Shown: positions 53,257 to 63,226 of the stretch, piece by piece | Layout of the letters: every line of letters starts with the position of its first letter | How positions within the stretch are numbered: the first letter of the stretch is position 1 | Assembly (NCBI RefSeq): GCF_019931755.1 | Contig: NZ_CP082918.1 | Span: 3,762,001-3,826,000 of the forward strand | DNA: 64,000 nucleotides | Reading direction: 5' to 3' | Source: Sutcliffiella horikoshii | GTDB taxonomy: Bacteria > Bacillota > Bacilli > Bacillales > Bacillaceae_I | The notes under the pieces: generated by a model | Told to the model about the DNA's origin: nothing | The model's database searches: none | What the model saw: only the letters and a program-made list of their open reading frames with translations | Program-made: the position numbers and the translations under genes

Positions 53257-55311
53257 TTATTTGCCCAAAAGAATGTTGTCAATATTCCACAATACGTTGG
53301 AATGAACTGCCTGTCTGCCACCCAGTATTTCAAATTCTTTATGGTTACGTTTTTCAAGATAGTTCTTTGTTGCAGAATCAATATTTGAAGGACGGACAAG
53401 CATTAAGGCTTTCCCTTGCTTCGCAGCTAGCAATCCACCTGTTAAGGCGTCTTTAAAGTCTGCTCCTGTGGCAAAATAGTAGCCATCATAGGACGAATTA
53501 AAGTACTCGGCAACCGCAATATTGGTTTTATATCGATTTGAGCCCGAAATCCGTGTAGCTGCTAAGCTTTTTTGAACAGAATTACTAATGGGTTTAGTTC
53601 CACCAACAATGTATTTATTCGTAAAATCATGTAATTCAAGGAAATCCCTTGTAGCACTTGGGACCCATGTTTCTTCTACAAACACAATTGGCATACTTCT
53701 CTTTGCAGCTTCGACTGAAGCAGACAATGCATCTGGAAAGCTCTTACCATTCACTATCATTACTTCCCCATTATCTTTCGCTACAAACTTACTTATTTCC
53801 ACAGCCGTATCATAACGCGTCTGCCCTGAAATCCTCGTTGATTTCAATCCATTAGTATTTAATTTATCCTCTACACTTTTACTGATTGCCTGTTCCCCAC
53901 CGACTACAATAACATGGTCCACACCCATTTCTTTCATAGAGGAGATGGTTGCCTGTGGCAGATAGTTCTTCTCTGATAAGAAAATAGGACTGTTGATTTT
54001 ATAAGCCAAAGGAATGACTGAAAGGCTGTCTGCAAACGTTTTGTTGCTGGATATAATCGCGAACCTACCTTTTAAAACACGGTTACCATTTGTCAATGTG
54101 GATGAAGATACAGTATCCCACCCTCTTTTGGCAACTTCCACTGATGTTTCCAAGGAATTCTTGCCTGAAATCCTGTTTTTCCCATGATAATACTGAAGGG
54201 AGTCTGCCGCATTTACTTGGCCAAGTCGTACAGGAAAGTCTAATACGTTTTTACTTGATTTCTCTATGATTTCCTTTAACTGTCGACCTGTTAAATTCTT
54301 ATCTGTACTTTTCAACATAGCTGCCTGTGAGGAAACTAAAGGAGCAGCCATACTTGTACCGCTCATTTTTCCGTACCCACTTATACTAGTTGAAAAAGTA
54401 GCAGGCAATGTGCTAAATATTTCAACACCAGGTGCAACTACTGAAACGGAGTCGCCGAAGTTTGAAAAATCAGCCAATTCTCCTGTTAAACTAGATGCAC
54501 CTACAGACATAACTCCTGGATAGCCTGCTGGATACTCCACTGTATCAGATGAATTATTTCCGGCCGCGGCCACTACCATGACGCCACTATTTATAGCCTT
54601 ATCAATCGCCTCTTTCAATGTATTGTTCTGTTTTGGACCAGCAATACTGATGTTTATGATGTCTGCTCCATTTTCGATTGCATAATCAACTCCGGATGCA
54701 ATATCAGAGGCAAAAGCACCTTGGCGATCTCCTACCTTAATTGGCATTATGTGGGTATCTTTTACTATTGATACAATGCCGCTTCCATTATTTGTTTTGG
54801 CCCCAACAATACCTGCTACATGTGTGCCATGTCCAATTTCATCAACTGGCATGCTGCTTGGTGATAAAACATTGTAAGGTTTAACTATGTTTTCTTTCAG
54901 ATCAAGATGGTGAAGGTCTATCCCCGAATCAAGCACAGCAACGACTGGCTTATAGCTTTGCACGTATCCAGACCATGCTTCCTGCACATTCATTACTTGT
55001 AAGTAATCTCTTTGGTATGGATAGTGGGGGTCGTCTGTATTGGTAGTTGTGCTTGTATAATAGAAGAAGCTGTCTTCTTCTACATATTCCACTTCCTCTT
55101 GGCTTTCAAGCTCCTTTTTTATTTTACTGAAGTCTTTCTTTTTAATGTTTTTTATTTGTGGTTTTACTTTGCTAAAAGAATAATTGCCATTTTCTTTATA
55201 TTTGACAATTATCCTCATGTTTTCTTCTTGAGAAGCATGTACAACCTCTTTTTCGATAAGAGGGGTAAGGCACAAGAGCATTACGAGCATAAAACTAAGG
55301 CTTTTCTTCAT
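53257..55311 (-). CDS. Cell-wall-bound S8 serine protease with three CWB2 repeats
   Basis: A 684-residue secreted subtilase. It has a signal peptide (~1-27), a short I9-like propeptide (~30-85), an S8 catalytic domain (~95-375) with D128, H161, oxyanion N252 and S320 (SGTSMAAP), and three CWB2 repeats from residue ~379 (NRISGKNSLETSVEV, TRISGQTRYDTAVEI, TRISGSNRYKTNIAV). It should act at the wall, processing or clearing surface proteins. CWB2-anchored subtilases of this type are known in Bacillus. Confidence 0.92.
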   Translation of the reverse strand: MKKSLSFMLVMLLCLTPLIEKEVVHASQEENMRIIVKYKENGNYSFSKVKPQIKNIKKKDFSKIKKELESQEEVEYVEEDSFFYYTSTTTNTDDPHYPYQRDYLQVMNVQEAWSGYVQSYKPVVAVLDSGIDLHHLDLKENIVKPYNVLSPSSMPVDEIGHGTHVAGIVGAKTNNGSGIVSIVKDTHIMPIKVGDRQGAFASDIASGVDYAIENGADIINISIAGPKQNNTLKEAIDKAINSGVMVVAAAGNNSSDTVEYPAGYPGVMSVGASSLTGELADFSNFGDSVSVVAPGVEIFSTLPATFSTSISGYGKMSGTSMAAPLVSSQAAMLKSTDKNLTGRQLKEIIEKSSKNVLDFPVRLGQVNAADSLQYYHGKNRISGKNSLETSVEVAKRGWDTVSSSTLTNGNRVLKGRFAIISSNKTFADSLSVIPLAYKINSPIFLSEKNYLPQATISSMKEMGVDHVIVVGGEQAISKSVEDKLNTNGLKSTRISGQTRYDTAVEISKFVAKDNGEVMIVNGKSFPDALSASVEAAKRSMPIVFVEETWVPSATRDFLELHDFTNKYIVGGTKPISNSVQKSLAATRISGSNRYKTNIAVAEYFNSSYDGYYFATGADFKDALTGGLLAAKQGKALMLVRPSNIDSATKNYLEKRNHKEFEILGGRQAVHSNVLWNIDNILLGK

Positions 55312-55381
55312 CTTCGTTTCTCCCCAATCCCCCTTGATTTCATATTGCCATCACCATCTTCTGTTTTAAATCTCGTGTAAG

Positions 55382-56299
55382 TCAGTTACGTCTTCCTGGT
55401 TGGAATAACGAAACTACTGACAATAAAAACGGAGGTAATAACAATGCTACCGCTTTAATATTTGGATAATAGAATAAGCTTTTAAACGAATACTTCAACG
55501 AATAAAAGTAATTATTCCGGTGAACAGCCTTTGCTAGATGTAAGAATCTAGATGACTTAAATCTTCTTTGTAGTAAAGAGGATTTTCCCTCTAAAACTTC
55601 ACGATATTTTTTAAAAAGATAGTTTAAAGCCCTGTGGTGATTCTCGCTTTTTCCACTAATCTGATTGGCTGCATTTTTAGCGATGGTATATCTGACATTA
55701 TATTGATTATCATGCGCTACTTGTGTACGTTCACAACACCTTATCCATAGGTCATAGTCTTGCATAGCGGGCAGATTATTATCAAAACCACCAGCCTGTT
55801 GGAAAACATCTTTTTTTACTGCAACGGATGATGTCGTACCGATATAGTTATCTTCGAATATTTTTGGATACAGGTTCCCTTGAACCGTAGCGGGAATCAT
55901 TCTTATCACTTTTTTACGGTTCGTATTATAAACAACTAACTTCCCCGAATACACCAGTCCAACTTGTTCATTCAACTTAAACTGTTGAAGCTGGCTTTTT
56001 ATTTTTTCAGGTTCCCATGTATCATCATCGTCCAAAAACATCAAAATATCCCCCGAAGCATTTTCTGCCCCAAGATTTCGTGCATAGCAAGCACCTTTAC
56101 TCTTAGGTATTTTAAGGTATCGGTACGTAAAGTGTTCACTGTTAAATTCGTTCAAGAAACGTTCAGTTTGTCTGTCCTCACCATCCATAACCACCATAAC
56201 TTCGTCCGGCTTTTCCGTTTGCTCCTCTATACTTTGCAAGGCCAGAAGCAAAAGCTGCGGTCTATTATGTGTAGGGATGATGACAGATACATTATTCAT
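55382..56299 (-). CDS. Glycosyltransferase family 2
   Basis: A 305-residue GT-A-fold glycosyltransferase for surface polysaccharide or teichoic acid decoration. It has the N-terminal nucleotide-sugar motif SVIIPTHNRPQLLLLALQSI and the metal-binding DDDDTW. The acceptor is unknown. The ATG at 56299 is preferred (GGGTGAG 8 nt before); a GTG lies 12 nt upstream. It follows the GT4 gene by 13 bp, so the two are probably co-transcribed. Confidence 0.88.
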   Translation of the reverse strand: MNNVSVIIPTHNRPQLLLLALQSIEEQTEKPDEVMVVMDGEDRQTERFLNEFNSEHFTYRYLKIPKSKGACYARNLGAENASGDILMFLDDDDTWEPEKIKSQLQQFKLNEQVGLVYSGKLVVYNTNRKKVIRMIPATVQGNLYPKIFEDNYIGTTSSVAVKKDVFQQAGGFDNNLPAMQDYDLWIRCCERTQVAHDNQYNVRYTIAKNAANQISGKSENHHRALNYLFKKYREVLEGKSSLLQRRFKSSRFLHLAKAVHRNNYFYSLKYSFKSLFYYPNIKAVALLLPPFLLSVVSLFQPGRRN

Positions 56300-56312
56300 A
56301 ATTGCTCTCACC

Positions 56313-57440
56313 CTAACCCTTCGTTTCTTCTACCCTCTGTTGTAAAAACTCTTCATATTTGGAGACAACATACTTATCCTCCATTTGCTTTAAATGTAGG
56401 GAGAGGGCCTCATTATCTCTATAACTTTTAACTTTTATCTTATCTATCATAGCCTTAGCCAACTCGTCTGGTTTTCCAACCGGTACGAGCGAACCGAATT
56501 TCCCTTTTTGAAGAATTTCGTCAGGACCACAGTCACATGCAGTCGAAATGACCTGCTTGCCTAAATAAAGGGCCTCTACAAGTACATTGCCGAAGCCTTC
56601 CCATTTTGAACTTAATACAAACAAGGAGGCCTTATTTATATAAGCATAAGGATTATGGACAAACCCGCGTAGTTCTACCGCATGATTCATCTTCTCCTTG
56701 GAGATGATAGCCTCCATTTCTCTCCTTATCGTCTGCTTCCCGTCTCCCAAAATAATTAGACGTGCATATGGGGCTTCTTGGAGAACCTTAGCAAACGCTC
56801 TTAACATGGTAGGATAGTCTTTTGCTTCAAAGATCCTCCCTGCTGCAACCATTGTAAAAAAGTTAGGATCATTCAACCATGGGTTATCAACTGTTTCGAG
56901 CGCTTTCTCCTTTATTTTACCATTAATGACAGGATTATAGATTACTTTTATTCTATCATTTGTCAGCCCTAAAAAGTTACCCGATTGTTTTGCCACACAC
57001 TCGGAAACTGCCACAAAATGATCCGCATTAGGGAACAGTTTCCGCATGATAAATGGATAAAAGCGGTGCAGTTTTGTTCTTGGGCGTAAGTAGGACTGCT
57101 TCAAGTTTGTATGCAGTGCAATAATATGTTTTGTATTTACTTTTGCAACACTCATCGCAAGGCTCGAAACGATATTGGCATTATCAAGCCCTGACAAAAG
57201 TACATCTGGCCTATTTTCCTGCAAATAATGTCGCAACTTCCATACACTAAGAAAAGTCTTTTTAGATCCAAGCGGTACAAGTCGTACCTTATCTGAAACT
57301 GTATGTAAAAGCTGACCCTCGCGTTTGATAAGGATCAAATCTACTTTATGCCCCTTTTCTGCCAACCCGTTTGCTAAAGTGATGACCACTTTCTCTGCTC
57401 CGCCAAAGGTTAGTACAGGAATAAACAAAGCAATATGCAT
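56313..57440 (-). CDS. Glycosyltransferase family 4
   Basis: A 375-residue GT-B-fold transferase. It has the N-terminal TFGGAEKVVITLANGLAEKG and the C-terminal donor-site motif SSKWEGFGNVLVEALYLGKQ with the E-x7-E pattern. The substrate is unknown; with the adjacent GT2 gene it suggests a small glycan-modification pair near the surface-protein cluster. Just upstream is the 3' remnant of another GT4 gene, hinting at duplication and decay. Confidence 0.9.
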   Translation of the reverse strand: MHIALFIPVLTFGGAEKVVITLANGLAEKGHKVDLILIKREGQLLHTVSDKVRLVPLGSKKTFLSVWKLRHYLQENRPDVLLSGLDNANIVSSLAMSVAKVNTKHIIALHTNLKQSYLRPRTKLHRFYPFIMRKLFPNADHFVAVSECVAKQSGNFLGLTNDRIKVIYNPVINGKIKEKALETVDNPWLNDPNFFTMVAAGRIFEAKDYPTMLRAFAKVLQEAPYARLIILGDGKQTIRREMEAIISKEKMNHAVELRGFVHNPYAYINKASLFVLSSKWEGFGNVLVEALYLGKQVISTACDCGPDEILQKGKFGSLVPVGKPDELAKAMIDKIKVKSYRDNEALSLHLKQMEDKYVVSKYEEFLQQRVEETKG

Positions 57441-57640
57441 TTCTTAATTTTCCCCTTTGTCCAAAAAATTTTTCATAACTGTCCGCAATGTTTGCAGTGG
57501 TAAAGTATAAGGAGCGTTCAAGTAGCTTTTCTTTTGACAAAGGGCTCTTGATAGTAGCATTCATAGCACGGGCTATGGCAATATAATCTCCTACGGTAAC
57601 TAATGCACCGAACTTCCCGTCTTCCAAAATCCCACTGTGA
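57441..57640 (-). pseudogene. 3' remnant of a GT4 glycosyltransferase gene
   Basis: The minus strand encodes SGILEDGKFGALVTVGDYIA followed by helical residues to KFFGQRGKL, matching the C-terminal end of GT4 enzymes. The corresponding part of the intact neighbour reads EILQKGKFGSLVPVGKPDEL. No N-terminal two-thirds is present and the frame has lost its natural stop, running into the start of the intact GT4 gene. The GT4 ribosome-binding site lies at its end. Confidence 0.6.
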
Positions 57641-57884
57641 CCACTAGGGCGATCAGTGGAGCCAACGGGTGTTCAGGACTAAATAATTTAGAAAATATGG
57701 CGATCCTGGCAAAGCTGACAAGTGCCGGTACGCCGTGGGATAAAAAATAAACATAATCATGTTTCAATAAGATAAAACATGTTCCTCCACGTTATTAAGT
57801 ACAATTCCATCCATTCATTTATTATACATAAAAGTTAAGATAACTAAAACTTAGAATCATATTGGGTAGCTATACCTCCGCTGG

Positions 57885-57932
57885 TGATTTCCGCAAATGG
57901 CTCGCTTTCCTAGTGGAGCTGCTGGAGCCTTA
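57885..57932. repeat. Truncated copy E of the ~130-bp structured element
   Basis: Only the left half remains: GATTTCCGC, GGCTCGCTTTCC and GGAGC...GGAGCC, resembling copies A-D, after which similarity stops. It lies in the ~350-bp gap 57641-57996, which otherwise holds no gene I can support. Confidence 0.6.
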
Positions 57933-57965
57933 AAAACATATAATATTATTTAATTTAGATGAACA

Positions 57966-57990
57966 TAAAAAGCTGCCCATTAGGACAGCT
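57966..57990 (-). terminator. Terminator of the SpoIID/CWB2 gene
   Basis: AGCTGTCC and GGGCAGCT (minus strand) around TAAT, followed by T5. Confidence 0.85.
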
Positions 57991-57996
57991 TTTTTA

Positions 57997-60300
57997 TTAT
58001 TTCAATATGTCTAACTCAATTTTACTTCTCGTACTTTCAGAAATTGCTCCTGTTCCACCCAAATAATGAATAGAAGGAACGTAATGGATGTTTTCATTGA
58101 TATAGTCAGATACAACAACAGGTAATGTATCTTTCTTTGTTAATAGAAGTGGTGCATCCATTTTAGCAGCAAGTACCGATCCAGGAAGAGCATCAATAAA
58201 TTGTTCTCCTCGAGCAAAGAAAAGGTTACGCGGGTCTAAATTGTACTCATTTACAATGGCTACACTTGTCGCGTAGCGATCTGGACCGCTGACACGTTTT
58301 ACTACTCCACCTACAAGGTTTGACAGTTTCGCCTCTACTTCAGCGGAAACCGCATTTCCACCACCAATGATGGTTGCCTTTTTCACATTGTTATCTTTTA
58401 AATACTTCTCCACACTCTCCGGTAATTCATCTACCTTAGTGAAGAGAATTGGAATTTGATTTAAAGCAGCATGAGATGCAACAGATAACGCATCCGGGGA
58501 GGTAGAACTTCCTGAAGTAAGGATAACTTCTCCTTCAGCATCTATATTCGCCGCTACTTCCACAGAAGTGTCATAGCGGTTACTGCCTTTGATTCGTGTA
58601 ACTTGAGTTGCATATTTGCTCAACTCTGACACTGTTTTTTCAGAAATAGCAGCTTGTCCACCTAATACAAAAATTTGGTGAATAGTTTGTGTTAATAACA
58701 ATTCTTTGACAGAGTTTGGTAACTCGTCTGTTTTCACCAATAATAATGGTGCATCATACTTTTTCGCCAACACACTTCCTGTCAGTGCATCAACCGGGTT
58801 GTCTCCACGACCGATAACTACCGTTTGGAAGCCTTGATTCCATCCGTATTCTGCAATGGCTGCACTAGTTTCATAGCGGTCTGAACCACTTAAACTGTTA
58901 TTAATATGATCTGAGATATAGTTAGAGAATGTGGTTCCCTCATAATAGAATCCTAGGATATCTGTATATGCTTTCCCTTGGTCCGCCATTGCTTTTGCAC
59001 CATACTGACTCATCCCTACACCATGGCCCCAACCTTTACCTTTGATGTTATAGACTCCATCTTTTAGGCTGATGGAAGTGACAAAGTGACTCTTGAAATC
59101 ATTGATTCCAAATATTCCACGCATAGCGGCAATCGGGCTATTTACCTGTTCAAAAGTGTGAAGCTTAAGCCGTGTTATCTTCTCGTTATCCACATTTGTT
59201 GTTTCCATGACAAAGCTTCCATCTTTATTCTGAACAAAATATTCGATAGTGTAACTGCCGTGAGTTCTTCTTTGTCCAGGTGTGGTAGAGTTGGAAACTG
59301 CCACATCGTTAATCCCGACTATTTTAATGTTAGCTTCTTTCAACGCAGGGGTATTGTTCTTTAAGTAATTTTTCACATTGTTGATTACTTTTGCTTCATT
59401 TGTGCTTGCAAACTTAAGCGGGTTTTGCACGCCAATTTCCTGTGTTGTTCCCCACCATTCCTGTGGTACTTCTAGGTCTAGACTTTCCACTTCAAGTTGT
59501 TGAGATCTTAACATAAGATTCCAATCAAAAGCTGGATCGTAAGGGTCTGCCTTTGCGTTTAAATAATCTAACTGGGAACCACCAGGCCATGCACCCTTAT
59601 TGGCCTCACTATATCCACCATTATTGGAACTAAAAACAGCATCAATTAGACTGCCCTTATATGTTAGAACCTGGCCTTTTGTAGCGTTTACTGCCTCATT
59701 TGTGTTCGCATACTTGGATTCATCCCACCAAATGTATCCGTCATAACGTTGTGACCCAACATCATCCGTGATTATTTGATGGACTCTTTTTAACGCATAG
59801 GTTCTTGCCGCAACTGCTTGAGCCTTTAATGCTTCAGTATGCCAGCTAGGATAGATTTCACTTGGCAATACGCCTTTAAGGTAATCTTCCATCGGCAATT
59901 TGTTGACAGGAACTAGATAATTATTTTCGATCGTAAACCGAATGCCCCCTAAATACGGACGTCCATTTAAACGAATGTAATTGGTCTTTCCGTACTTAAC
60001 CGGTTTAATTTCAAAGGTTTGATTAAAGCTCTTGATTTTCTTGCTATTTTCATAGAGTTCAATCACACTGCCATTCAATTTCACTTCATAATTTCTATCT
60101 TGCTTAAGCTCAAAATCACTGCCTGCCAATTGATAGCTCCCTTTGAAGTTGAAAGGAATAGCCTTTCTTTCTTTCAAGTGATACTTTAATTTCACAGAAA
60201 CCTCATTTGGTATGGAAGCTTCAGACGAAGCCTCTACCTGTGTGAGGCTCGGCAGGAAAACAAGGCATGCCACAAGCAATGAAACAATCCACTTTTTCAT
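57997..60300 (-). CDS. lytB: LytB-like SpoIID-domain protein with three CWB2 repeats
   Basis: A 767-residue secreted protein. After a signal peptide (~1-24) it has a SpoIID domain (~30-460) with the signature PMEDYLKGVLPSEIYPSW, where E148 matches the catalytic Glu of SpoIID lytic transglycosylases, followed by EALKAQAVAARTYAL. From ~475 it has three CWB2 repeats (SGSDRYETSAA, KGSNRYDTSVE, SGPDRYATSVA). B. subtilis LytB (CwbA), which boosts LytC, has the same modules with the CWB2 repeats at the N-terminus, so the order is reversed here. It lies 27 bp from the lipoprotein gene. Confidence 0.88.
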   Translation of the reverse strand: MKKWIVSLLVACLVFLPSLTQVEASSEASIPNEVSVKLKYHLKERKAIPFNFKGSYQLAGSDFELKQDRNYEVKLNGSVIELYENSKKIKSFNQTFEIKPVKYGKTNYIRLNGRPYLGGIRFTIENNYLVPVNKLPMEDYLKGVLPSEIYPSWHTEALKAQAVAARTYALKRVHQIITDDVGSQRYDGYIWWDESKYANTNEAVNATKGQVLTYKGSLIDAVFSSNNGGYSEANKGAWPGGSQLDYLNAKADPYDPAFDWNLMLRSQQLEVESLDLEVPQEWWGTTQEIGVQNPLKFASTNEAKVINNVKNYLKNNTPALKEANIKIVGINDVAVSNSTTPGQRRTHGSYTIEYFVQNKDGSFVMETTNVDNEKITRLKLHTFEQVNSPIAAMRGIFGINDFKSHFVTSISLKDGVYNIKGKGWGHGVGMSQYGAKAMADQGKAYTDILGFYYEGTTFSNYISDHINNSLSGSDRYETSAAIAEYGWNQGFQTVVIGRGDNPVDALTGSVLAKKYDAPLLLVKTDELPNSVKELLLTQTIHQIFVLGGQAAISEKTVSELSKYATQVTRIKGSNRYDTSVEVAANIDAEGEVILTSGSSTSPDALSVASHAALNQIPILFTKVDELPESVEKYLKDNNVKKATIIGGGNAVSAEVEAKLSNLVGGVVKRVSGPDRYATSVAIVNEYNLDPRNLFFARGEQFIDALPGSVLAAKMDAPLLLTKKDTLPVVVSDYINENIHYVPSIHYLGGTGAISESTRSKIELDILK

Positions 60301-60327
60301 TTTTCTTCCCCCATTGTGTTTCTTTTC

Positions 60328-61065
60328 TTATTTTTCTACAATCTCAAGCTCTGATTTTCCGGAATAACCATATTCCCCAGTCACTTCGTATGTTTCTTTT
60401 ACTAATCCATAACCTGGAGCATAATAGCGTGTATAGATGGTATCAGCATTCTCTACTTCGTCTGTCACCTTCTTAATGACATACACATCTTCAAATGATC
60501 CATATGCTACATCTAGTTTCACTCCGCTTTCTACTAGTTCCCATTGTGCTGATGCTTCTGAAAGCAACACTTCCGGATTTCCGTTCGGTGTGAACGAATC
60601 TAGCAGATTAACAGATGCATCATCTACTGAAACTTCTTCATAAACAAGTGCCACTTCAGTTGGTGTCCATTTATAAATCTGAATAGACTGATTGCCGCCA
60701 ACCATCATAGCAAACTGTACATATTCATCATTGGCAGCAATAACCTTCTCTGTAACAACAATGTCTTCGCCATCAGTGAACTTCTTTTCCCAGCCAATGC
60801 TTGGTTGATATATCTTAAAACCAGGATCTGAAGGTGTTTCATTTTCATCCGCTTCATCTGTTGAAGAAACATCTTCAGGTTTTTCTTCTTCTGTTGTTTC
60901 CTCGTCTTCTTTAGTATCGGCAGAACCGGTATCTTCTGAAGTAGATTCTTGTGTTTCTGAGTTCTTTTCATTATTTGTTACGATTTCTTTTTCTTCTGTT
61001 TTAGAGCAAGCTGAGATTACTAACATTAAGCAGGTTAAAACAATTACTAGATAAGACTTTTGCAA
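60328..61065 (-). CDS. Lipoprotein between the amidase and LytB-like genes (LytA position)
   Basis: A 245-residue lipoprotein with lipobox (LVISAC), then an acidic, low-complexity E/T/D/S linker (~25-90) and a beta-rich C-terminal domain (KIYQPSIGWEKKFTDGEDIV onward). In the lytABC operon of B. subtilis, LytA is a small acidic lipoprotein that may assist LytC and LytB secretion. Position and acidity suggest an equivalent role, but the sequence is much longer. The TTG start follows AAAGG by 8 nt; the frame is open a little upstream. Confidence 0.7.
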   Translation of the reverse strand: MQKSYLVIVLTCLMLVISACSKTEEKEIVTNNEKNSETQESTSEDTGSADTKEDEETTEEEKPEDVSSTDEADENETPSDPGFKIYQPSIGWEKKFTDGEDIVVTEKVIAANDEYVQFAMMVGGNQSIQIYKWTPTEVALVYEEVSVDDASVNLLDSFTPNGNPEVLLSEASAQWELVESGVKLDVAYGSFEDVYVIKKVTDEVENADTIYTRYYAPGYGLVKETYEVTGEYGYSGKSELEIVEK

Positions 61066-61123
61066 AACAATCACCTTTCAAAAGAAGCTCGATAAGATTA
61101 GGTCTTATCGAGTCTTCTATTTG

Positions 61124-63226
61124 TTATTTTAGTTTTGTAGTAATCGTAGAAATTTGTGCATCCTTGATCGCACTTGTTCCTCCGATAATTTCTACTTTAT
61201 TTACTTTAACGTCATTTGTATAAGCCATCAGGAAGGACTCAACATTATTGTTTCTGCTTTTTCCTACAAGTACTAGTGGAGCACCATTATGAATGGCTAA
61301 AGGCGCTGAAACTAAAGCATCAGGGAAGTTTTGGCCTGTTGACAGAAGGACCGTTTCACCTTCTAGGTCGCTTGAGAACTGCCATAATAGTTGTGCCAAT
61401 GTTTCATATCTATTAACTCCGGATAATCTAGTAATTTTACTTGCACCCGTAATGGAACCTTCCACTTTCGTTGACACCGCTGCAGTTCCTCCGACAATGA
61501 CAACTTCTTTTCCTGACATATAAGGAATCGCATGCTGCGAAATCGAGCTTTGCTCTGTCAGTAGGATTCCCCAGCCCTTTTTCGCAGCAATCGGCGCAGC
61601 TGCAAGAGCATCTGCAAACCCTTGACCAGAAGCTATGAACACACCACTTATATCTCCCAATTCAGCTAGGATGGCTCTATTCGTTACATATCGGTCTTTA
61701 CCAGAGATTCTTTCTACTTCCAAGCCACTATTACGAAGAGTGATTTCCGCTTGTTCAGGAACCGCACCATGTCCTCCGATGATTACCACTTTATTTGCAC
61801 GTAAGCGAGTGATTTCTGCGATTACTTCTTCGTTCAATTCTGTGTTTCTAGAAAGTAATATTGGTGCATTTCCATATTTAGAAGCTAGTGGTCCTGCAGA
61901 TAGGGCATCTGCAAATGTTTTACCTGTTGCTAAAATAACCGTTCTTTCTTTTTTAGCTTCGTCAAAACCATTTGGATAGATTTTTTTAGATGTTTCGATA
62001 GCAGTTAAGTATCTATCTGTACCGGAAAGTCTCTCTACATCCACTACCCTACTTACTGGAACTCCGCTAATATTTGTCCAAGCGACTTCATTTGTACCAA
62101 TAACGATAATCTTAGAACTAGTACTTGCTTTAGCCGTATTTAGGGCATAGTCATAATCAAGATACTTTCCTAAGAGCTTATCCTGACTGTACACTTCATA
62201 TTTAGGCGTAATATAATTCGACCAGACGATGTATCCCGTCTTGTCTTGAGTAACTCTTGTATCTTTTCGGTTTTTGGCAAAATTGATAGCATCTTGTTCT
62301 GTATAGAACTCTTGCAATAAACCATTCAATTTATCGTAAACTTTGAATTTATCACTTGTGTAGATAGTTTGTTGCTTATCCTTATCCCATACTTCCACAA
62401 ATTTTGTTTGTTTTTTGGCATAGTTCAGCGCATCTTCTTTTTTATCAAAAGTTGCTAGTTTATCACGATCTTTATCATACACTTCATAGATTTTGAAGTA
62501 ATTAATAACCGCTGTTGCCAATCCTTGAGCAGCATTTTGCTGGAATTGAGAAGTTTTGATTAGCTTCTCTTCGTCCTTGTTCGTCATAAACCCAAGCTCA
62601 ACAAGTACAGATGGCATTTGCGCATTTCTGATAACGAAAAATGCTTGGTGGTTGTGAATACCTCTGTCAATGTATCCCTTTTCAACCTGTCTAATTTTAC
62701 CAAGAGTTGAATTATGTACTAATCTAGCAAACTTTCCACTTTCTGCAGCTAGTCCTACCTGTATTGGGTCTGGTGGATATTGCTTTTCCGACTCACTCAT
62801 CGCACTGTAATCATAGTAATAAGTTTCAAACCCTTTTGCCACTTGAGAGGTTGGATGTGCGTTATGGTGAATCGAAAGAAACAAACTTTCATCATTGTTG
62901 CCTTTAACAAAATTATTTGCCACTACCATTCTTTGAATCAAGTCTTCTTTTGAAGTTGCAGCGAAATCTTTATTATTAGATTCACGTGTCATATAAACCT
63001 TGATGTCTGTGTTCTTTAGTAATTCTTTTAAACGGATTGCTACATCTAAATTAGCATGTTTCTCACAATAACCAGTTTGGTTACCTGAGAATCCACAAGT
63101 ACCGGAGAATTTCCCACCATGCCCCGGATCAATAACTAGTACCTTCTCTGCAAAAGAAACAATTGGTGCCATAAAAAATAGGAACACCAGCAAACTACAA
63201 ATCTTAAAATAATTCACAATTAACAC
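61124..63226 (-). CDS. lytC: LytC-like N-acetylmuramoyl-L-alanine amidase with three CWB2 repeats
   Basis: A 700-residue autolysin that cuts the bond between MurNAc and L-Ala. After a signal peptide (~1-26) comes an Amidase_3 domain (~28-245) with zinc ligands in DPGHGG (H36), the Glu of YCEKHANLDVA (E55) and SIHHNAH, and the catalytic Glu of LVELGFMTN. Next are several ~45-residue repeats (~250-410, e.g. YDKLNGLLQEFYTEQDAINF) and then three CWB2 repeats (RLSGTDRYLTA, RISGKDRYVTN, RLSGVNRYETL). B. subtilis LytC has CWB2 repeats at the N-terminus and the amidase at the C-terminus. A TGG-TATAAT extended -10 lies at 63275-63267. Start GTG 63226 after GGGAGG. Confidence 0.9.
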   Translation of the reverse strand: MLIVNYFKICSLLVFLFFMAPIVSFAEKVLVIDPGHGGKFSGTCGFSGNQTGYCEKHANLDVAIRLKELLKNTDIKVYMTRESNNKDFAATSKEDLIQRMVVANNFVKGNNDESLFLSIHHNAHPTSQVAKGFETYYYDYSAMSESEKQYPPDPIQVGLAAESGKFARLVHNSTLGKIRQVEKGYIDRGIHNHQAFFVIRNAQMPSVLVELGFMTNKDEEKLIKTSQFQQNAAQGLATAVINYFKIYEVYDKDRDKLATFDKKEDALNYAKKQTKFVEVWDKDKQQTIYTSDKFKVYDKLNGLLQEFYTEQDAINFAKNRKDTRVTQDKTGYIVWSNYITPKYEVYSQDKLLGKYLDYDYALNTAKASTSSKIIVIGTNEVAWTNISGVPVSRVVDVERLSGTDRYLTAIETSKKIYPNGFDEAKKERTVILATGKTFADALSAGPLASKYGNAPILLSRNTELNEEVIAEITRLRANKVVIIGGHGAVPEQAEITLRNSGLEVERISGKDRYVTNRAILAELGDISGVFIASGQGFADALAAAPIAAKKGWGILLTEQSSISQHAIPYMSGKEVVIVGGTAAVSTKVEGSITGASKITRLSGVNRYETLAQLLWQFSSDLEGETVLLSTGQNFPDALVSAPLAIHNGAPLVLVGKSRNNNVESFLMAYTNDVKVNKVEIIGGTSAIKDAQISTITTKLK

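Noticed and set aside
57620..57752. Plus-strand frame ending AKLTSAGTPWDKK-stop
   Set aside because: It looks protein-like and may be a remnant of another gene, but it lacks a start and I could not place it in any family.
60705..60971. Minus-strand Lys-rich 88-codon ORF inside the lipoprotein gene
   Set aside because: It is an out-of-frame shadow of the acidic GAA/GAT-rich linker of the lipoprotein.
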